64,000 bases of DNA from contig NZ_RCZD01000003.1 in assembly GCF_006438725.1 (NCBI RefSeq), forward strand, positions 372,001 through 436,000, written 5' to 3'. The notes below the pieces were generated by a model. It had not been told where the DNA came from and searched no databases. It worked only from the letters and a program-made list of their open reading frames with translations. The stretch is from Ewingella americana. Its GTDB lineage: Bacteria; Pseudomonadota; Gammaproteobacteria; Enterobacterales; Enterobacteriaceae. Below, piece after piece: positions 47,629-58,294 of the stretch. Both the position numbers and the translations under genes were made by a program. The stretch's first letter is position 1, and each line of letters opens with the position of its first letter.

Positions 47629-48813
47629 TTATGCATCCACGTTTTTTACCCGCCAGATACAAAATACTGACCCGACCACCATCGCGAACGCCGCGTAAAA
47701 CACCGCATGATAACTCCAGAATTGCGCCACCAGACCAGCCGAAGAACCGGCTAAAATCCAGCCTGCACGTGTTGTGTTGGTGAACAGTGTGGTGGCGGCT
47801 CCCGCCTGACCAGGCATTAAATCCTGGAAGTAGAGCATGCCGATCCCCGCCAGAATGCCGATGAAAATCGCGTTCAGCAGTTGTAACGCTATCAGCGCGA
47901 TCGGCCCGGTGGTAAACAGTAAACAACCGTAAAACGCCACACCGGCCATCACCGCTACACGCATCAGGAAACGTTTCCCCAACTGTCTTGCCAGATAACC
48001 GGCGATCAGCATGGTGGGGATCTCAAGACCGGCCGCGCTGCCCATCAGTACACCGGCCAGTTTCTCTGGCAGATGCAATTCGCTCACCACATACAGCGGC
48101 ATGTTGATCAAATAAATACTGTTGGCTGCCCACATCAGTGTGCAGGCGATAAACAGCAGCAGGGTATCGCGGCGGTTACGGCGGGGCGCTTCCAGCGTGG
48201 CGGTGGTTTTGATCATCGCTTTAGGCATGGACGGCAGGAACATCCACACCATCAGCCCACACAGCAGGAAAGCCAGCGTTGCCGCGATATACATGAACGG
48301 GAAGCCAAAACCCATGGACATCGCGAAGGCCAGTGGTGGGCCGACCACCCAGGCCAGCGATACTTGTGCACGCAAAATAGAGCTAAACATGACGGCTTCA
48401 CGGCCGGTTTTTTCTGCGTGCTCACGTGCCAGCGCGAAAAGCTGTGGGTTGGCGGTGGAACCGAAGCTGGAGAGCAGCACGCCAATAAATAGCAGAATGA
48501 AGTAATTGCGGTTGAAGGCAAACAGCACGCAGGCCATAGCGCCGAGCAGACAGCAATACAGAATCAGGGTTTTACGGTCACCGCGTTTATCCGACCAACT
48601 GGCCAGTAATTGGCTGACGAAAATGCCGATCACCGCACTGCCCGTAAAGAAGATCCCCACCATAAAGGGGCTTACATGTACCTCTGAGGTCAGGAAGAGA
48701 CTTAGCGTCGGTGTTTGCAGCGCACCGGCAATGCCGGAAAGAAAGGCAATGATCAGAAACGCAGTAGAAGTGACGTCAGGTAAACGGCGCGCGGAAGTGG
48801 TGGATGTCGACAT
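47629..48813 (-). CDS. setB: Sugar efflux transporter SetB
   Basis: MFS sugar exporter, 394 residues and 12 helices, able to export glucose and lactose and linked to chromosome segregation in E. coli. LTS-AFLIIAFLSGIAGALQTPTLSLFL at the start, SDKRGDRK in loop 2-3 and RRNRRDTLLLF in the central loop are SetB-like. The start ATG at 48813 is plausible; the protein matches family length. Confidence 0.93.
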   Translation of the reverse strand: MSTSTTSARRLPDVTSTAFLIIAFLSGIAGALQTPTLSLFLTSEVHVSPFMVGIFFTGSAVIGIFVSQLLASWSDKRGDRKTLILYCCLLGAMACVLFAFNRNYFILLFIGVLLSSFGSTANPQLFALAREHAEKTGREAVMFSSILRAQVSLAWVVGPPLAFAMSMGFGFPFMYIAATLAFLLCGLMVWMFLPSMPKAMIKTTATLEAPRRNRRDTLLLFIACTLMWAANSIYLINMPLYVVSELHLPEKLAGVLMGSAAGLEIPTMLIAGYLARQLGKRFLMRVAVMAGVAFYGCLLFTTGPIALIALQLLNAIFIGILAGIGMLYFQDLMPGQAGAATTLFTNTTRAGWILAGSSAGLVAQFWSYHAVFYAAFAMVVGSVFCIWRVKNVDA

Positions 48814-49088
48814 GTTTTACAGTTGAACCGGTAAGGAAAGGGGAAAAATTTGCGCAAATATTACGCTTGTTTAAAAAAAACGAAAACCCGTTTTAGTCAG
48901 TAAAAGGTCAATACGGTGCCTATTTGCCATACTCATTAATGAAATCGCACATTGTGTTAAAAAATGGCCAAGACTCGACTCTACGACGCGGGTGAAATTG
49001 GCCTATTCACGGTAATAATTTTCGCGTCAGCTTAGGTTCAGCTTTATGGGGTAAAAAAGGCTCTGGGTTATGTTTCGCAAAGGCAAAC

Positions 49089-49104
49089 TGTGCGTAACAT
49101 CATA
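49089..49104. promoter_or_regulatory. CRP site candidate upstream of fruB
   Basis: TGTGCGTAACATCATA has the CRP spacing with one mismatch in each arm. It lies 163 bp before the fruB start, upstream of both Cra sites. Confidence 0.4.
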
Positions 49105-49162
49105 AAATCGTCACGCCAAATCAGGGAATGCTTGATTTAAACATCGCCGGGAATAAAACTGC

Positions 49163-49176
49163 CTGAAACGTTTCAG
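49163..49176. promoter_or_regulatory. Cra (FruR) operator 1
   Basis: CTGAAACGTTTCAG is a perfect palindrome equal to the Cra consensus TGAAACGTTTCA. Cra represses fruBKA until fructose 1-phosphate builds up. Confidence 0.88.
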
Positions 49177-49230
49177 CGTTGTCCGATAAGCGTCTCGATA
49201 GATCGAACGACGCTCCTTTTTCCCAGTAAA

Positions 49231-49246
49231 GCTGAAACGATTCAAA
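49231..49246. promoter_or_regulatory. Cra (FruR) operator 2
   Basis: GCTGAAACGATTCAAA matches the strong TGAAACG half and most of the second half of the Cra site. The spacing of 68 bp from operator 1 mirrors the two-operator plan of E. coli fruB. Confidence 0.8.
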
Positions 49247-49266
49247 TTCAGTAGGAGAGGAAAATT

Positions 49267-50397
49267 ATGTTCCAGTTGTCACAGCAAGATATCCATCTCG
49301 GTGCGGCTGCCAGCAATAAGCAGGAGGCCATTCGTCAGGTCGCCGCCGCATTGACTCAGGCAGGCCGTGTCAGCGAAGGTTACGTAGAAGGCATGCTGCA
49401 ACGCGAGTTGCAGACATCCACTTACCTCGGTAACGGCATCGCTATTCCACATGGCACCACCGATACCCGCGATCTGGTATTAGATACCGGCGTGCAAGTT
49501 TTCCAATTCCCGCAGGGGATTGAGTGGGGCGAAGACCAAACCGCCTATGTCGTTATCGGCATTGCTGCACGTTCCGATGAACACCTCGGTTTATTACGTC
49601 AGCTGACGCACGTCCTGAGTGACGACAGCGTGTCAGAACGCATGGCAAAAACGGGCTCTGCCGAAGAGTTGCGCAGCCTGCTGATGGGCGAAAAAAACGC
49701 CGCCGAATTCATTTTTGATACCCAACTGATCACTGTTGATGTGGCCGCCGATAACCTGATGACCTTACAGGCATTGAACGCCGGTCGTTTGCAACAGATT
49801 GGCGCGGTAGATACTGCGTTTGTCAGCGATGTTATCAGCCGTAAGCCGCTTAACCTGGGGCAGGGTATCTGGCTCAGCGACAGCACTGAAGGCAACCTGA
49901 AAAGCGCTGCCACGTTTAGCCGTGCTGCCACACCTTTCGAACACGACGGGGAATCGGTTGCCGCGTTGTTGACCATTGCCGTGGTCGATGACGAGCCGCT
50001 GAACGTGCTGAACTACTTAAGTGACCTGCTGATCGCGCAGAAAGCTGAACGTCTGCTGACCGCGGATGCCGTCGGCGTACTGGCGCTGCTAACCAGCGAC
50101 GTAACTGAAGGGAACAACGTGTTGTCAGCCGAATTCGTTATCCGTAACGAGCACGGCCTGCATGCACGTCCGGGTACGGCGCTGGTGAACGTGATTAAGC
50201 AGTTCAACAGCGAGATCACTGTCACCAATCTTGATGGCAGCGGTAAACCTGCCAACGGACGCAGTCTGATGAAAGTTGTCGCTCTGGGTGTGAAGAAAGG
50301 CCATCGCCTGCGCTTTACCGCCACCGGTGAAGAAGCTGAAATCGCCTTGAAAACTATCGGTGAAGCCATTGCCGCCGGTCTTGGGGAGGGTGTATGA
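49267..50397 (+). CDS. fruB: PTS fructose diphosphoryl-transfer protein FruB (IIA-FPr)
   Basis: Relays phosphate from enzyme I to FruA. 376 residues as in E. coli. N-terminal EIIA with H62 in AIPHGTTD, a central domain, and a C-terminal HPr-like domain with H299 in [10 protein letters not shown]. The start follows GTAGGAGAGGAAAATT. Its stop overlaps fruK by 4 bp. Confidence 0.96.
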   Translation: MFQLSQQDIHLGAAASNKQEAIRQVAAALTQAGRVSEGYVEGMLQRELQTSTYLGNGIAIPHGTTDTRDLVLDTGVQVFQFPQGIEWGEDQTAYVVIGIAARSDEHLGLLRQLTHVLSDDSVSERMAKTGSAEELRSLLMGEKNAAEFIFDTQLITVDVAADNLMTLQALNAGRLQQIGAVDTAFVSDVISRKPLNLGQGIWLSDSTEGNLKSAATFSRAATPFEHDGESVAALLTIAVVDDEPLNVLNYLSDLLIAQKAERLLTADAVGVLALLTSDVTEGNNVLSAEFVIRNEHGLHARPGTALVNVIKQFNSEITVTNLDGSGKPANGRSLMKVVALGVKKGHRLRFTATGEEAEIALKTIGEAIAAGLGEGV

Positions 50398-51332
50398 GCC
50401 GCAGAGTTGCCACTATTACCTTAAACCCAGCCTATGACTTGGTCGGTTTTTGCCCGGAAATCGAACGCGGCGAAGTGAACCTGGTACAAACTGCCGGTCT
50501 GCATGCCGCAGGCAAAGGCATCAACGTTGCTAAGGTGCTGAAAGATTTAGGCATTGACGTGACCGTCGGTGGCTTCCTGGGTAAAGACAATCAAGACGGT
50601 TTCCAACATCTGTTCAGTGATCTGGGTATCGCCAACCGTTTTCAGGTGGTTTCAGGCCGTACCCGTATCAACGTCAAACTGACCGAAAAAGATGGTGAAG
50701 TTAGCGATTTCAACTTCTCCGGTTTTAACGTCACGCCGCAGGATTGGGAACGTTTTGTCACTGACTCACTCTCTTGGCTTGGTCAGTTCGACATGGTTGC
50801 CGTCTGTGGCAGCCTGCCAGCGGGCGTTGACCCTGACGCTTTTACCGACTGGATGATCCGTCTGCGCAGTCAGTGCCCGTGTATTATTTTCGACAGCAGC
50901 CGGGAAGCGCTGGTGGCGGGTCTGAAAGCTGCACCGTGGTTAGTCAAACCTAACCGCCGCGAGCTTGAAATCTGGGCTGGCCGTAAATTACCGCAATTAA
51001 GTGATGTAGTTGAAGCGGCGCATGCACTACGCGATCAGGGTATCGCTCACGTTGTGATTTCTCTTGGTGCCGAAGGTGCACTCTGGGTTAACGCGTCAGG
51101 CGCATGGATTGCCAAACCTCCCGCTTGCGAAGTGGTCAGCACCGTTGGTGCTGGCGACTCGATGGTCGGTGGGCTGATTTATGGCCTGCTGATGCGTGAA
51201 TCAAGCGAGCACACCTTACGACTGGCCACCGCTGTGGCTGCTTTGGCTGTCAGCCAGAGCAATGTCGGTGTCACCGATCGTCCGCAACTCGCGGCGATGA
51301 TGGCCCGTGTCGATTTGAAACCTTTTAACTGA
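50394..51332 (+). CDS. fruK: 1-phosphofructokinase FruK
   Basis: Phosphorylates fructose 1-phosphate to fructose 1,6-bisphosphate. 312 residues, PfkB/ribokinase family. [19 protein letters not shown] near residue 35 and the anion-hole/base motif [13 protein letters not shown] near residue 247. ATGA overlap with fruB, 14 bp to fruA. Confidence 0.96.
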   Translation: MSRRVATITLNPAYDLVGFCPEIERGEVNLVQTAGLHAAGKGINVAKVLKDLGIDVTVGGFLGKDNQDGFQHLFSDLGIANRFQVVSGRTRINVKLTEKDGEVSDFNFSGFNVTPQDWERFVTDSLSWLGQFDMVAVCGSLPAGVDPDAFTDWMIRLRSQCPCIIFDSSREALVAGLKAAPWLVKPNRRELEIWAGRKLPQLSDVVEAAHALRDQGIAHVVISLGAEGALWVNASGAWIAKPPACEVVSTVGAGDSMVGGLIYGLLMRESSEHTLRLATAVAALAVSQSNVGVTDRPQLAAMMARVDLKPFN

Positions 51333-51346
51333 CCGCAGGAGGCAGA

Positions 51347-53044
51347 ATGAAAACGCTGCTGATGATAGACAGTTCGTTGGGACAGGCTCGTAGCCAACTG
51401 GCGAAAAAAATGCTCGCTGCTGCTGCGGCGAACGCTGGACATACCGTAGTAGAAAACGCCGCTGAAGCGGAACTGGTGATTGTAGCGGGCGAAAATATAC
51501 CGACTGAAAATGCACTTGCCGGTAAAAAATTGTTCATTGGGGATGTTGCACTGGCTATCCGTGAACCGGAAGCCTTCCTGCAACGCGCGGGTGCTGAAGC
51601 GACAGCCTATGTGGCCCCGGCAGGTGCAGTTTCTGCCCCGGTTGCCAGTGGCCCGAAACGCATCGTGGCGATCACCGCATGCCCGACCGGTGTGGCGCAT
51701 ACCTTTATGGCAGCAGAAGCCATCGAAACCGAAGCGAAAAAACGCGGCTGGTGGGTGAAGGTGGAAACCCGCGGTTCTGTAGGGGCTGGTAACGCTATTA
51801 CGCCAGAAGAAGTCGCACAGGCCGATCTGGTCATAGTGGCAGCGGATATCGAAGTGGACCTGGCGAAGTTTGCTGGTAAGCCGATGTATCGCACCTCTAC
51901 CGGTCTGGCACTGAAAAAAACCAAGCAGGAACTGGACAAAGCGCTGGTTGAAGCTGAAATCTTCGAGCCGAAAGCCGGTACGGCATCAGGCACCAAGAAG
52001 AAAGAAGCGGGCGGTACAGGCCCATATCGTCACCTGTTGACCGGCGTGTCTTACATGCTGCCAATGGTCGTTGCGGGTGGTTTGTGTATCGCGCTCTCCT
52101 TCGTGTTCGGTATTAAAGCCTTTGAAGTGAAAGGCACGCTGGCTGCTGCGCTGATGCAAATCGGTGGTGCTTCAGCCTTCGCGCTGATGGTGCCAGTACT
52201 GGCGGGCTTCATTGCCTTCTCCATCGCTGACCGTCCTGGCCTGACGCCTGGTCTTATCGGCGGTATGTTGGCTGTCAGCACCGGTGCCGGTTTCCTTGGC
52301 GGTATCATTGCTGGTTTCCTGGCAGGTTATGTGGCGAAAGCCATCAGCGGTAAGCTGAAATTACCTCAAAGTATGGAAGCGCTGAAACCTATCCTGATCA
52401 TTCCTCTCGTTGCGAGTCTGATCACCGGTTTGGTGATGATTTACGTGGTCGGTACGCCGGTGGCGAAAATCATGGCGGGTCTGACTGCCTGGTTGCAATC
52501 TTTGGGTACTGCGAATGCGGTGCTGCTTGGTGCAATCCTCGGTGCGATGATGTGTACCGATATGGGTGGCCCGGTGAACAAAGCAGCTTACGCGTTCGGC
52601 GTGGCATTGCTGAGTTCTTCCGTCTACGCACCAATGGCTGCCATCATGGCTGCTGGTATGGTGCCACCGCTGGCGATGGGGCTGTCAACGCTGTTGGCGC
52701 GTCATAAGTTCGAGCAGAGTGAACGTGAAGGGGGCAAGGCGGCGCTGGTTCTGGGCCTGTGCTTTATCTCCGAAGGTGCTATTCCGTTCGCAGCTCGTGA
52801 CCCGATGCGCGTTCTGCCTTGCTGTATCGTCGGTGGCGCGGTGACCGGTGCACTGTCCATGGCATTCCATGCACAACTGATGGCGCCGCACGGTGGTCTG
52901 TTCGTTCTGTTGATCCCTGGTGCGATCACCCCGGTTCTGGGTTATCTGGTCTCTATCATTGCGGGTACCGTACTGGCAGGTGGCGCTTATGCGATTCTGA
53001 AACGTTCAGACGCAACAGTGGCTGCGAAGGTTGTTACTCAGTAA
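51347..53044 (+). CDS. fruA: PTS fructose-specific EIIB'BC component FruA
   Basis: Membrane permease that imports and phosphorylates fructose to fructose 1-phosphate. 565 residues: a degenerate B' domain (1-100), the active B domain with the phosphocysteine in ITACPTGVAHTFMAAEAIE near residue 112, and the ten-helix C domain from about 225 (LLTGVSYMLPMVVAGGL). The start follows GCAGGAGGCAGA. Confidence 0.96.
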   Translation: MKTLLMIDSSLGQARSQLAKKMLAAAAANAGHTVVENAAEAELVIVAGENIPTENALAGKKLFIGDVALAIREPEAFLQRAGAEATAYVAPAGAVSAPVASGPKRIVAITACPTGVAHTFMAAEAIETEAKKRGWWVKVETRGSVGAGNAITPEEVAQADLVIVAADIEVDLAKFAGKPMYRTSTGLALKKTKQELDKALVEAEIFEPKAGTASGTKKKEAGGTGPYRHLLTGVSYMLPMVVAGGLCIALSFVFGIKAFEVKGTLAAALMQIGGASAFALMVPVLAGFIAFSIADRPGLTPGLIGGMLAVSTGAGFLGGIIAGFLAGYVAKAISGKLKLPQSMEALKPILIIPLVASLITGLVMIYVVGTPVAKIMAGLTAWLQSLGTANAVLLGAILGAMMCTDMGGPVNKAAYAFGVALLSSSVYAPMAAIMAAGMVPPLAMGLSTLLARHKFEQSEREGGKAALVLGLCFISEGAIPFAARDPMRVLPCCIVGGAVTGALSMAFHAQLMAPHGGLFVLLIPGAITPVLGYLVSIIAGTVLAGGAYAILKRSDATVAAKVVTQ

Positions 53045-53061
53045 TAGCCGGCAATACCAGT

Positions 53062-53096
53062 AAAAAGGCGCGACATGTGAATGTCGCGCCTTTTTT
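53062..53096 (+). terminator. Terminator of fruBKA
   Basis: GGCGCGACAT-GTGA-ATGTCGCGCC, flanked by As and a T run, 18 bp after the fruA stop. Confidence 0.93.
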
Positions 53097-53128
53097 ATTA
53101 CACAGCAGCAGCACGTCTAAAAGTGCGA

Positions 53129-53992
53129 TTACGCCGCCGCCTCATCTGGTGCTTTTTGCTGCGCCTTCAGCCAGGCAATTTCATCTTTCCAGATGTCTGG
53201 ATCGACGGTTTCGAGGATCATCGGGATGCCATCGAAGCGTGAGTCACGCATCATCCAGCTGAACACCGTCTTACCGATATTGCCTTCACCCAGACTATGA
53301 TGACGGTCAACGCGGCTGTTGAATTCACTTTTGGCATCGTTGAGATGCATTCCGCGCAGGTAGTTAAAGCCCACCACCTTTTCGAATTCCCGGAAGGTTT
53401 CGATGCAGCTCTCTTCGCTGCGCAGATCATATCCGGCGGCGAAAGCGTGACAGGTATCAATGCAAACGCCAACGCGACTTTTGTCTTCCACGCCGTCAAT
53501 AATTTTTGCCAGATGCTCAAAACGGAACCCCAAATTGCTGCCCTGACCGGCGGTATTTTCGATCACCGCGGTGACACCTTCTGTCTGGCTGAGTGCGATA
53601 TTCAGCGACTCCGAAATCTTCTCCAGACATTTATCTTCATCAATTTGCATCAGATGGCTGCCCGGATGGAAGTTCAGCAGCGACAGGCCGAGCTGTTCGC
53701 AGCGCTGAAGCTCATCAAGAAACGCCTCGCGGGATTTTTCCAGCGCTTCAGCCACCGGATGGCCGAGGTTAATCAGATAGCTGTCATGCGGCAGGATTTG
53801 ATGACTGCCGTAGCCGTATTTTTCACAGGCTATTTTGAATTTTTCTATCACATCCTCTGGCAGAGGCGCAGCTTTCCATTGGCGCTGATTCTTGGTAAAC
53901 AGCGCGAACGCTGTTGCTTCCAGTTCATGTGCGCGAATTACGGCCTGATCGACCCCACCCGCTGCGCTGACATGTGCTCCAATAAATTTCAT
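53129..53992 (-). CDS. nfo: Endonuclease IV (AP endonuclease) Nfo
   Basis: Zinc enzyme that nicks DNA at abasic sites. 287 residues (E. coli 285). TIM-barrel family marks: [13 protein letters not shown] at the start, [31 protein letters not shown] and [12 protein letters not shown] hold the zinc ligands. The ATG at 53992 follows GAGGAGTGAAC; a longer in-frame start (54139) is not family-like. Confidence 0.96.
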   Translation of the reverse strand: MKFIGAHVSAAGGVDQAVIRAHELEATAFALFTKNQRQWKAAPLPEDVIEKFKIACEKYGYGSHQILPHDSYLINLGHPVAEALEKSREAFLDELQRCEQLGLSLLNFHPGSHLMQIDEDKCLEKISESLNIALSQTEGVTAVIENTAGQGSNLGFRFEHLAKIIDGVEDKSRVGVCIDTCHAFAAGYDLRSEESCIETFREFEKVVGFNYLRGMHLNDAKSEFNSRVDRHHSLGEGNIGKTVFSWMMRDSRFDGIPMILETVDPDIWKDEIAWLKAQQKAPDEAAA

Positions 53993-54089
53993 GTTCACTC
54001 CTCTGCTGTTCACCCTTGATCCCCGGATGATAGCGCCTTGACGCCTGGCGTGCAGCACAGATGTGTTAAATGTCACGGGCACAGCAGCC

Positions 54090-55178
54090 TTAGCTAAATA
54101 AACGCTGCACCAGATCGTTAATTCCCGCGCCACCCACAATCAGCCAGATGAACAGTACCGCTGCCAGCAGGATGGGTTTGATACCGGCCTGACGCAGGGC
54201 GCTAATGTGTGTGGTCAGGCCCAGCGCAGCCATCGCCATGGCCAGCAATACCGTGTCCAGGGTGATGAGCGGTGGGATCCAACTGTGTGGCAGGATATCC
54301 AGCGAGTTGAACGCAGCCACGACAATAAACAGCAGGGCAAACCACGGAATAGTGATGTTGTGCAGTCGGCCAGCCTGTTGAGTTTGCGGCACATTCCCCC
54401 GGCTTTTCCACCCTGATAACAACAGCAGGAACGGTGCCAGCATCATCACGCGGATCATCTTGGCGATCACCGCCGCATTCTCTGCATCCGGGCTGACCCC
54501 CTGACCAGCGGCCACGACCTGCGCCACTTCATGTACCGTTGAGCCGGTATAAATACCGAACTGGGCAGCGCTGAAATTCACCCAGTGATAGTGCAGATTC
54601 ATCTGCCATAACCATGGGTAAAGGAAGATGGCAGTGGTGCCGAAGATCACCACCGTAGCGACGGCAACCGTCACTTTCTCTGCTTTGGCGTTGAGCACCG
54701 GTTCGGTTGCCATCACGGCGGCCGCGCCACAAATGCTGCTGCCTGCGCCAATCAGCATCGCGGTGTCGCTGTCCAGCCCGAAGACTTTTTTGCCCAGCCA
54801 GCAGGCGAGTGCAAAAGTTGAACAAAGCGTCAGGGCATCAATCAGAATACCGGTTGCGCCGACATCGGCGATTTGCGCGAAAGTCAGACGCAGACCGTAA
54901 AGGATAATGCCGAGCCGAAGCAGGCGCTGTTTGGCGAGGTTTACGCCGTCATGACACTGCGGGCGAACCGCCGGATAGAGTGTGTTGCCAAGCACCATGC
55001 CTATGACTATCGCCAGCGTCAGTGCACTGAGGCCAAGTTGGCTCAGCTGCGGGAAGTGACTCAGCCAGATGGAAACGGCAGTCACTGCGCCGGTAAGCAC
55101 CAAACCCGGCAGCACCCGCTCTAACCCGACGGGCTGAAAAAAGCGTGAATGGTTTTTTTTCGCTGTAATGGTATTCAT
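54090..55178 (-). CDS. yeiH: YeiH/YadS-type putative sulfate exporter family membrane protein
   Basis: Inner-membrane protein of the UPF0324 family with about ten helices; transport of sulfite or sulfate is suggested for relatives but not shown here. 362 residues, slightly longer than E. coli YeiH. Family segments are [39 protein letters not shown] and [18 protein letters not shown]. It is divergent from its likely regulator yeiE. Confidence 0.9.
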   Translation of the reverse strand: MNTITAKKNHSRFFQPVGLERVLPGLVLTGAVTAVSIWLSHFPQLSQLGLSALTLAIVIGMVLGNTLYPAVRPQCHDGVNLAKQRLLRLGIILYGLRLTFAQIADVGATGILIDALTLCSTFALACWLGKKVFGLDSDTAMLIGAGSSICGAAAVMATEPVLNAKAEKVTVAVATVVIFGTTAIFLYPWLWQMNLHYHWVNFSAAQFGIYTGSTVHEVAQVVAAGQGVSPDAENAAVIAKMIRVMMLAPFLLLLSGWKSRGNVPQTQQAGRLHNITIPWFALLFIVVAAFNSLDILPHSWIPPLITLDTVLLAMAMAALGLTTHISALRQAGIKPILLAAVLFIWLIVGGAGINDLVQRLFS

Positions 55179-55433
55179 GCTGCTTGCCCTCTCTGAGGTT
55201 TCATTACCGACAAGCCTAACGCCGCCTTATATAAAAATGAAATTGATTATAACTTTATAACCTATCGGTAAAAGAGGTATAGAATGGGGTGGCGGGTGCA
55301 GCGTGGGCGGTCTGACCGTTGGGCTATACTTAACGCAAATGAAAGGGATGGCGCGATCGGGCAGTGTGCGGTTGTGGTCAACGCTGGGCAACACAAAACA
55401 CGGGCGACCTGGCGCGTGTGACGGACAATAATT

Positions 55434-56306
55434 ATGCACATTACATTGCGACAACTTGAAGTCTTCGCTGAAGTGCTGAAAAGCGGGTCAACGACCCAAG
55501 CGTCAATCGTGCTGTCACTGTCGCAATCTGCGGTCAGTGCGGCGCTGGCGGATGTCGAAGGGCAACTCGGCGTACAGTTATTTGACCGTGTAGGAAAGCG
55601 GCTGGTGATCAATGAGCATGGGCGTCTTTTGTATCCCAAAGCCCTGGCGCTGCTTGAACAGGCGGGCGAAATCGAGCGGCTGTTCAGCAAAGATAACGGT
55701 TCGCTGCGTATCGGCGCCAGCAGCACCATTGGTAACTACATGCTGCCGGGTATGATTGCCGCCTACCGGCTGGATTTTCCCGCCACACCCCTGGAACTCA
55801 ACGTCGGCAATACCAATGACGTGATTAATGCCGTGGCGGAATTTCGCGTAGATCTTGGGCTTATCGAAGGTCCGTGCAGTGTGCCGGAACTCATCACGCA
55901 GCCCTGGCTTGACGACCAACTGGTGGTGTTCTGCGCACCGGGCAGTCCGCTGGCCGGGAAAACGGTGACGCTGGAAGCGCTGGCGCAGGCCCCGTGGATC
56001 CTGCGCGAGCGCGGGTCCGGTACGCGTGAAGTGCTCGACCACCTGCTGCTGCCCCAGATGCCGGATTTCAATCTGGTCATGGAACTGGGTAACTCTGAGG
56101 CGATTAAACACGCCGTGCGTCACGGAATCGGCATCAGTTGCCTGTCACGCCGGGTGATCGCCGAGCAACTCAGCAGCGGAGTGTTGGTGGAAATCCGCCT
56201 GCCGGTTGCCCCATTGGCTCGAAAACTTTACCTGATTCATCATCGTCAAAAACATATTTCTAATGCGTTATCAAGGTTTTTAACCTACTGCCGGGAACCG
56301 GTATAA
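55434..56306 (+). CDS. yeiE: LysR-family regulator YeiE
   Basis: 290 residues. N-terminal winged helix [38 protein letters not shown] and a two-lobed ligand domain resembling CysB-type sulfur sensors ([20 protein letters not shown]). In Salmonella and E. coli YeiE responds to sulfite and controls neighbouring yeiH-type genes. The divergent 255-bp region with yeiH fits this. Confidence 0.92.
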   Translation: MHITLRQLEVFAEVLKSGSTTQASIVLSLSQSAVSAALADVEGQLGVQLFDRVGKRLVINEHGRLLYPKALALLEQAGEIERLFSKDNGSLRIGASSTIGNYMLPGMIAAYRLDFPATPLELNVGNTNDVINAVAEFRVDLGLIEGPCSVPELITQPWLDDQLVVFCAPGSPLAGKTVTLEALAQAPWILRERGSGTREVLDHLLLPQMPDFNLVMELGNSEAIKHAVRHGIGISCLSRRVIAEQLSSGVLVEIRLPVAPLARKLYLIHHRQKHISNALSRFLTYCREPV

Positions 56307-56436
56307 ACGTCTTTTGCTAATGATCCGAAGCCTATCATGAAGGTGTCTTATAACAGGGGGTTCATGCTATTCACACCGGCTCGTTTTGTTACAATCCGCG
56401 CGTAAAATTCCATATGACAGCGGAAACAGGGCAAAA

Positions 56437-57915
56437 ATGGCTGAACCATCGACTAAAACTTCACAGCCGGCACCGTCCGGACTGCGCCGCGAGCTGAAAG
56501 CCCGCCACTTAACTATGATCGCCATTGGCGGTTCAATTGGCACCGGGCTCTTCGTGGCTTCCGGTGCTACGGTTTCACAAGCCGGGCCAGGCGGGGCGCT
56601 GCTCTCGTATGCTTTAATTGGCATCATGGTTTACTTCCTGATGACCAGCCTCGGCGAATTAGCGGCATTTATGCCGGTTTCTGGTTCCTTCTCCACTTAC
56701 GGTTCCAAATACGTTGAAGAAGGCTTTGGTTTCGCACTGGGCTGGAACTATTGGTACAACTGGGCGGTGACCATCGCCGTGGATCTGGTGGCGGCACAAT
56801 TGGTGATGAACTACTGGTTCCCGGACACCCCAGGGTGGATCTGGAGTGCCCTGTTCATGAGCCTGATCTTCCTGCTCAACTACATTTCAGTGCGTGGTTT
56901 CGGTGAGGCCGAATACTGGTTCTCACTGATTAAAGTTGTGACCGTTATTATCTTCATCGCCGTTGGCGTGCTGATGATCACCGGCATCATGCGCGGTGGT
57001 GAAACCGCAGGCTTACATAACTGGACCATTGGTGACGCGCCATTTGCGGGGGGGTTTGCATCCATGGTGGGCGTGGCGATGATCGTCGGTTTCTCATTTC
57101 AGGGTACCGAATTGATTGGTGTGGCTGCCGGTGAGTCTGAAAACCCGGCCAAAAATATTCCGCGCGCTGTGCGTCAGGTGTTCTGGCGTATTCTGCTGTT
57201 CTATATTCTGGCGATTTTGGTGATCAGCCTGATCATTCCTTATACCGACCCGAATCTGCTGCGTAACGAAGTTGGCGATATCTCCGTCAGCCCGTTTACG
57301 CTGGTGTTCCGTAATGCCGGCCTGTTATCAGCGGCGGCAGTGATGAATGCCGTTATTCTGACGGCGGTATTGTCTGCCGGTAACTCGGGCATGTATGCCT
57401 CGACCCGCATGTTGTACACCCTGGCCTCTGAAGGCAAAGCTCCGCGCATTTTTGCCAAATTGTCGAAAGGCGGTGTGCCGCGTAATGCGTTGTATGCCAC
57501 CACGGTGGTCGCCGCGCTGTGCTTCCTCAGCTCCACCTTTGGCAACCAGACCGTCTACCTGTGGCTACTTAATACTTCCGGTATGACCGGCTTCATCGCC
57601 TGGTTGGGGATTGCTATCAGCCACTACCGTTTCCGCCGGGGTTATGTCTCTCAGGGCCGCGACCTGAAAGCATTGCCTTATCTGTCTGGCTTCTTCCCGT
57701 TTGGTCCGATTTTTGCTTTTGTGCTCTGCCTGACCATTACGCTTGGCCAGAACTATCAGGCATTCCTGAAAGATACCATTGACTGGTACGGGGTGGCGGC
57801 GACCTACATCGGGTTGCCACTGTTCTTGATCATCTGGTTCGGTTACAAATGGACGCGTAAAACTAAAGTGGTCAAATATAGTGAAATGGAATTCCCGAAA
57901 CATTGTGATCAATAA
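56437..57915 (+). CDS. lysP: Lysine-specific permease LysP
   Basis: APC-family lysine:H+ symporter, also a co-sensor for CadC in E. coli. 492 residues, 12 helices. The N-terminus LRRELKARHLTMIAIGGSIG then TGLFVASG and segments such as NYISVRGFGEAEYWFSLIKV are near-identical to E. coli LysP. The ATG at 56437 follows AAACAGGGCAAAA; an upstream in-frame start at 56386 would add an odd leader. No lysine riboswitch was seen in the 130-bp leader. Confidence 0.95.
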   Translation: MAEPSTKTSQPAPSGLRRELKARHLTMIAIGGSIGTGLFVASGATVSQAGPGGALLSYALIGIMVYFLMTSLGELAAFMPVSGSFSTYGSKYVEEGFGFALGWNYWYNWAVTIAVDLVAAQLVMNYWFPDTPGWIWSALFMSLIFLLNYISVRGFGEAEYWFSLIKVVTVIIFIAVGVLMITGIMRGGETAGLHNWTIGDAPFAGGFASMVGVAMIVGFSFQGTELIGVAAGESENPAKNIPRAVRQVFWRILLFYILAILVISLIIPYTDPNLLRNEVGDISVSPFTLVFRNAGLLSAAAVMNAVILTAVLSAGNSGMYASTRMLYTLASEGKAPRIFAKLSKGGVPRNALYATTVVAALCFLSSTFGNQTVYLWLLNTSGMTGFIAWLGIAISHYRFRRGYVSQGRDLKALPYLSGFFPFGPIFAFVLCLTITLGQNYQAFLKDTIDWYGVAATYIGLPLFLIIWFGYKWTRKTKVVKYSEMEFPKHCDQ

Positions 57916-57935
57916 CGCTTGTCGGTAAATATCTT

Positions 57936-57965
57936 AAAAAAGCAGAGCTTCGGCTCTGCTTTTTT
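57936..57965 (+). terminator. Terminator of lysP
   Basis: GCAGAGC-TTCG-GCTCTGC stem-loop flanked by As and a T run, 20 bp after the stop codon. Confidence 0.93.
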
Positions 57966-57983
57966 ATTTGTGCGTGAAAATAT

Positions 57984-58088
57984 TAATTAACTCCATAAAC
58001 TCCACTGATGCCACTAATTAATTAACGCCATAAACTCCACTGATGCCGCCAACTAATTAACTCCATAAACACCACACTGAGTTCGGTA
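57984..58088. repeat. 35-bp direct tandem repeat, three copies
   Basis: Units start at 57984, 58019 and 58054 with exact 35-bp spacing. Each opens TAATTAACTCCATAAACTCC (second copy has one change; third copy diverges after ATAAAC). There are no spacers, so this is not a CRISPR array. It lies between the lysP terminator and the citC promoter region; role unknown. Confidence 0.88.
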
Positions 58089-58104
58089 AATAAATATATT
58101 TACC
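58085..58104. promoter_or_regulatory. Perfect palindrome upstream of citC
   Basis: GGTAAATA-AATA-TATTTACC, symmetric 20 bp, directly after the tandem repeats and 190 bp before the citC start. A CitB-type or other operator is possible; not identified. Confidence 0.5.
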
Positions 58105-58117
58105 CGATTGAACTAAA

Positions 58118-58133
58118 TGTGAAATAGGTCAAA
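58118..58133. promoter_or_regulatory. CRP site candidate upstream of citC
   Basis: TGTGAAATAGGTCAAA fits TGTGA-N6-TCACA with one mismatch. CRP control of citrate fermentation genes is known in Klebsiella. The site is centred about 170 bp before the start codon. Confidence 0.55.
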
Positions 58134-58294
58134 TAATCCCTGATTTTTTTGTTTAACATGCAGCATTACTCAAATCGATGTCATTTATCTTTATCCTAAG
58201 CGAAGAACGTATTGATTGAATTAATAATTCGCGGTTGGGATTTATAATAAATATTGTTTCTAATTTGTTGCATGAAAATATCATCAGGTGATTC

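Larger units (their letters stand above)
48814..49266. other. setB-fruB intergenic region
   Basis: 453 bp between divergent genes. The right half holds two Cra operators and a possible CRP site before fruB; the left half (48814-49080) has no recognisable feature beyond the setB promoter. Confidence 0.5.

Noticed and set aside
56307-56436. Lysine riboswitch before lysP
   Set aside because: The leader is only about 130 bp and shows none of the five-helix core; enterobacterial lysP is controlled by ArgP instead.
57984-58088. CRISPR array
   Set aside because: The repeats are contiguous direct repeats with no spacers, and no cas genes are present.
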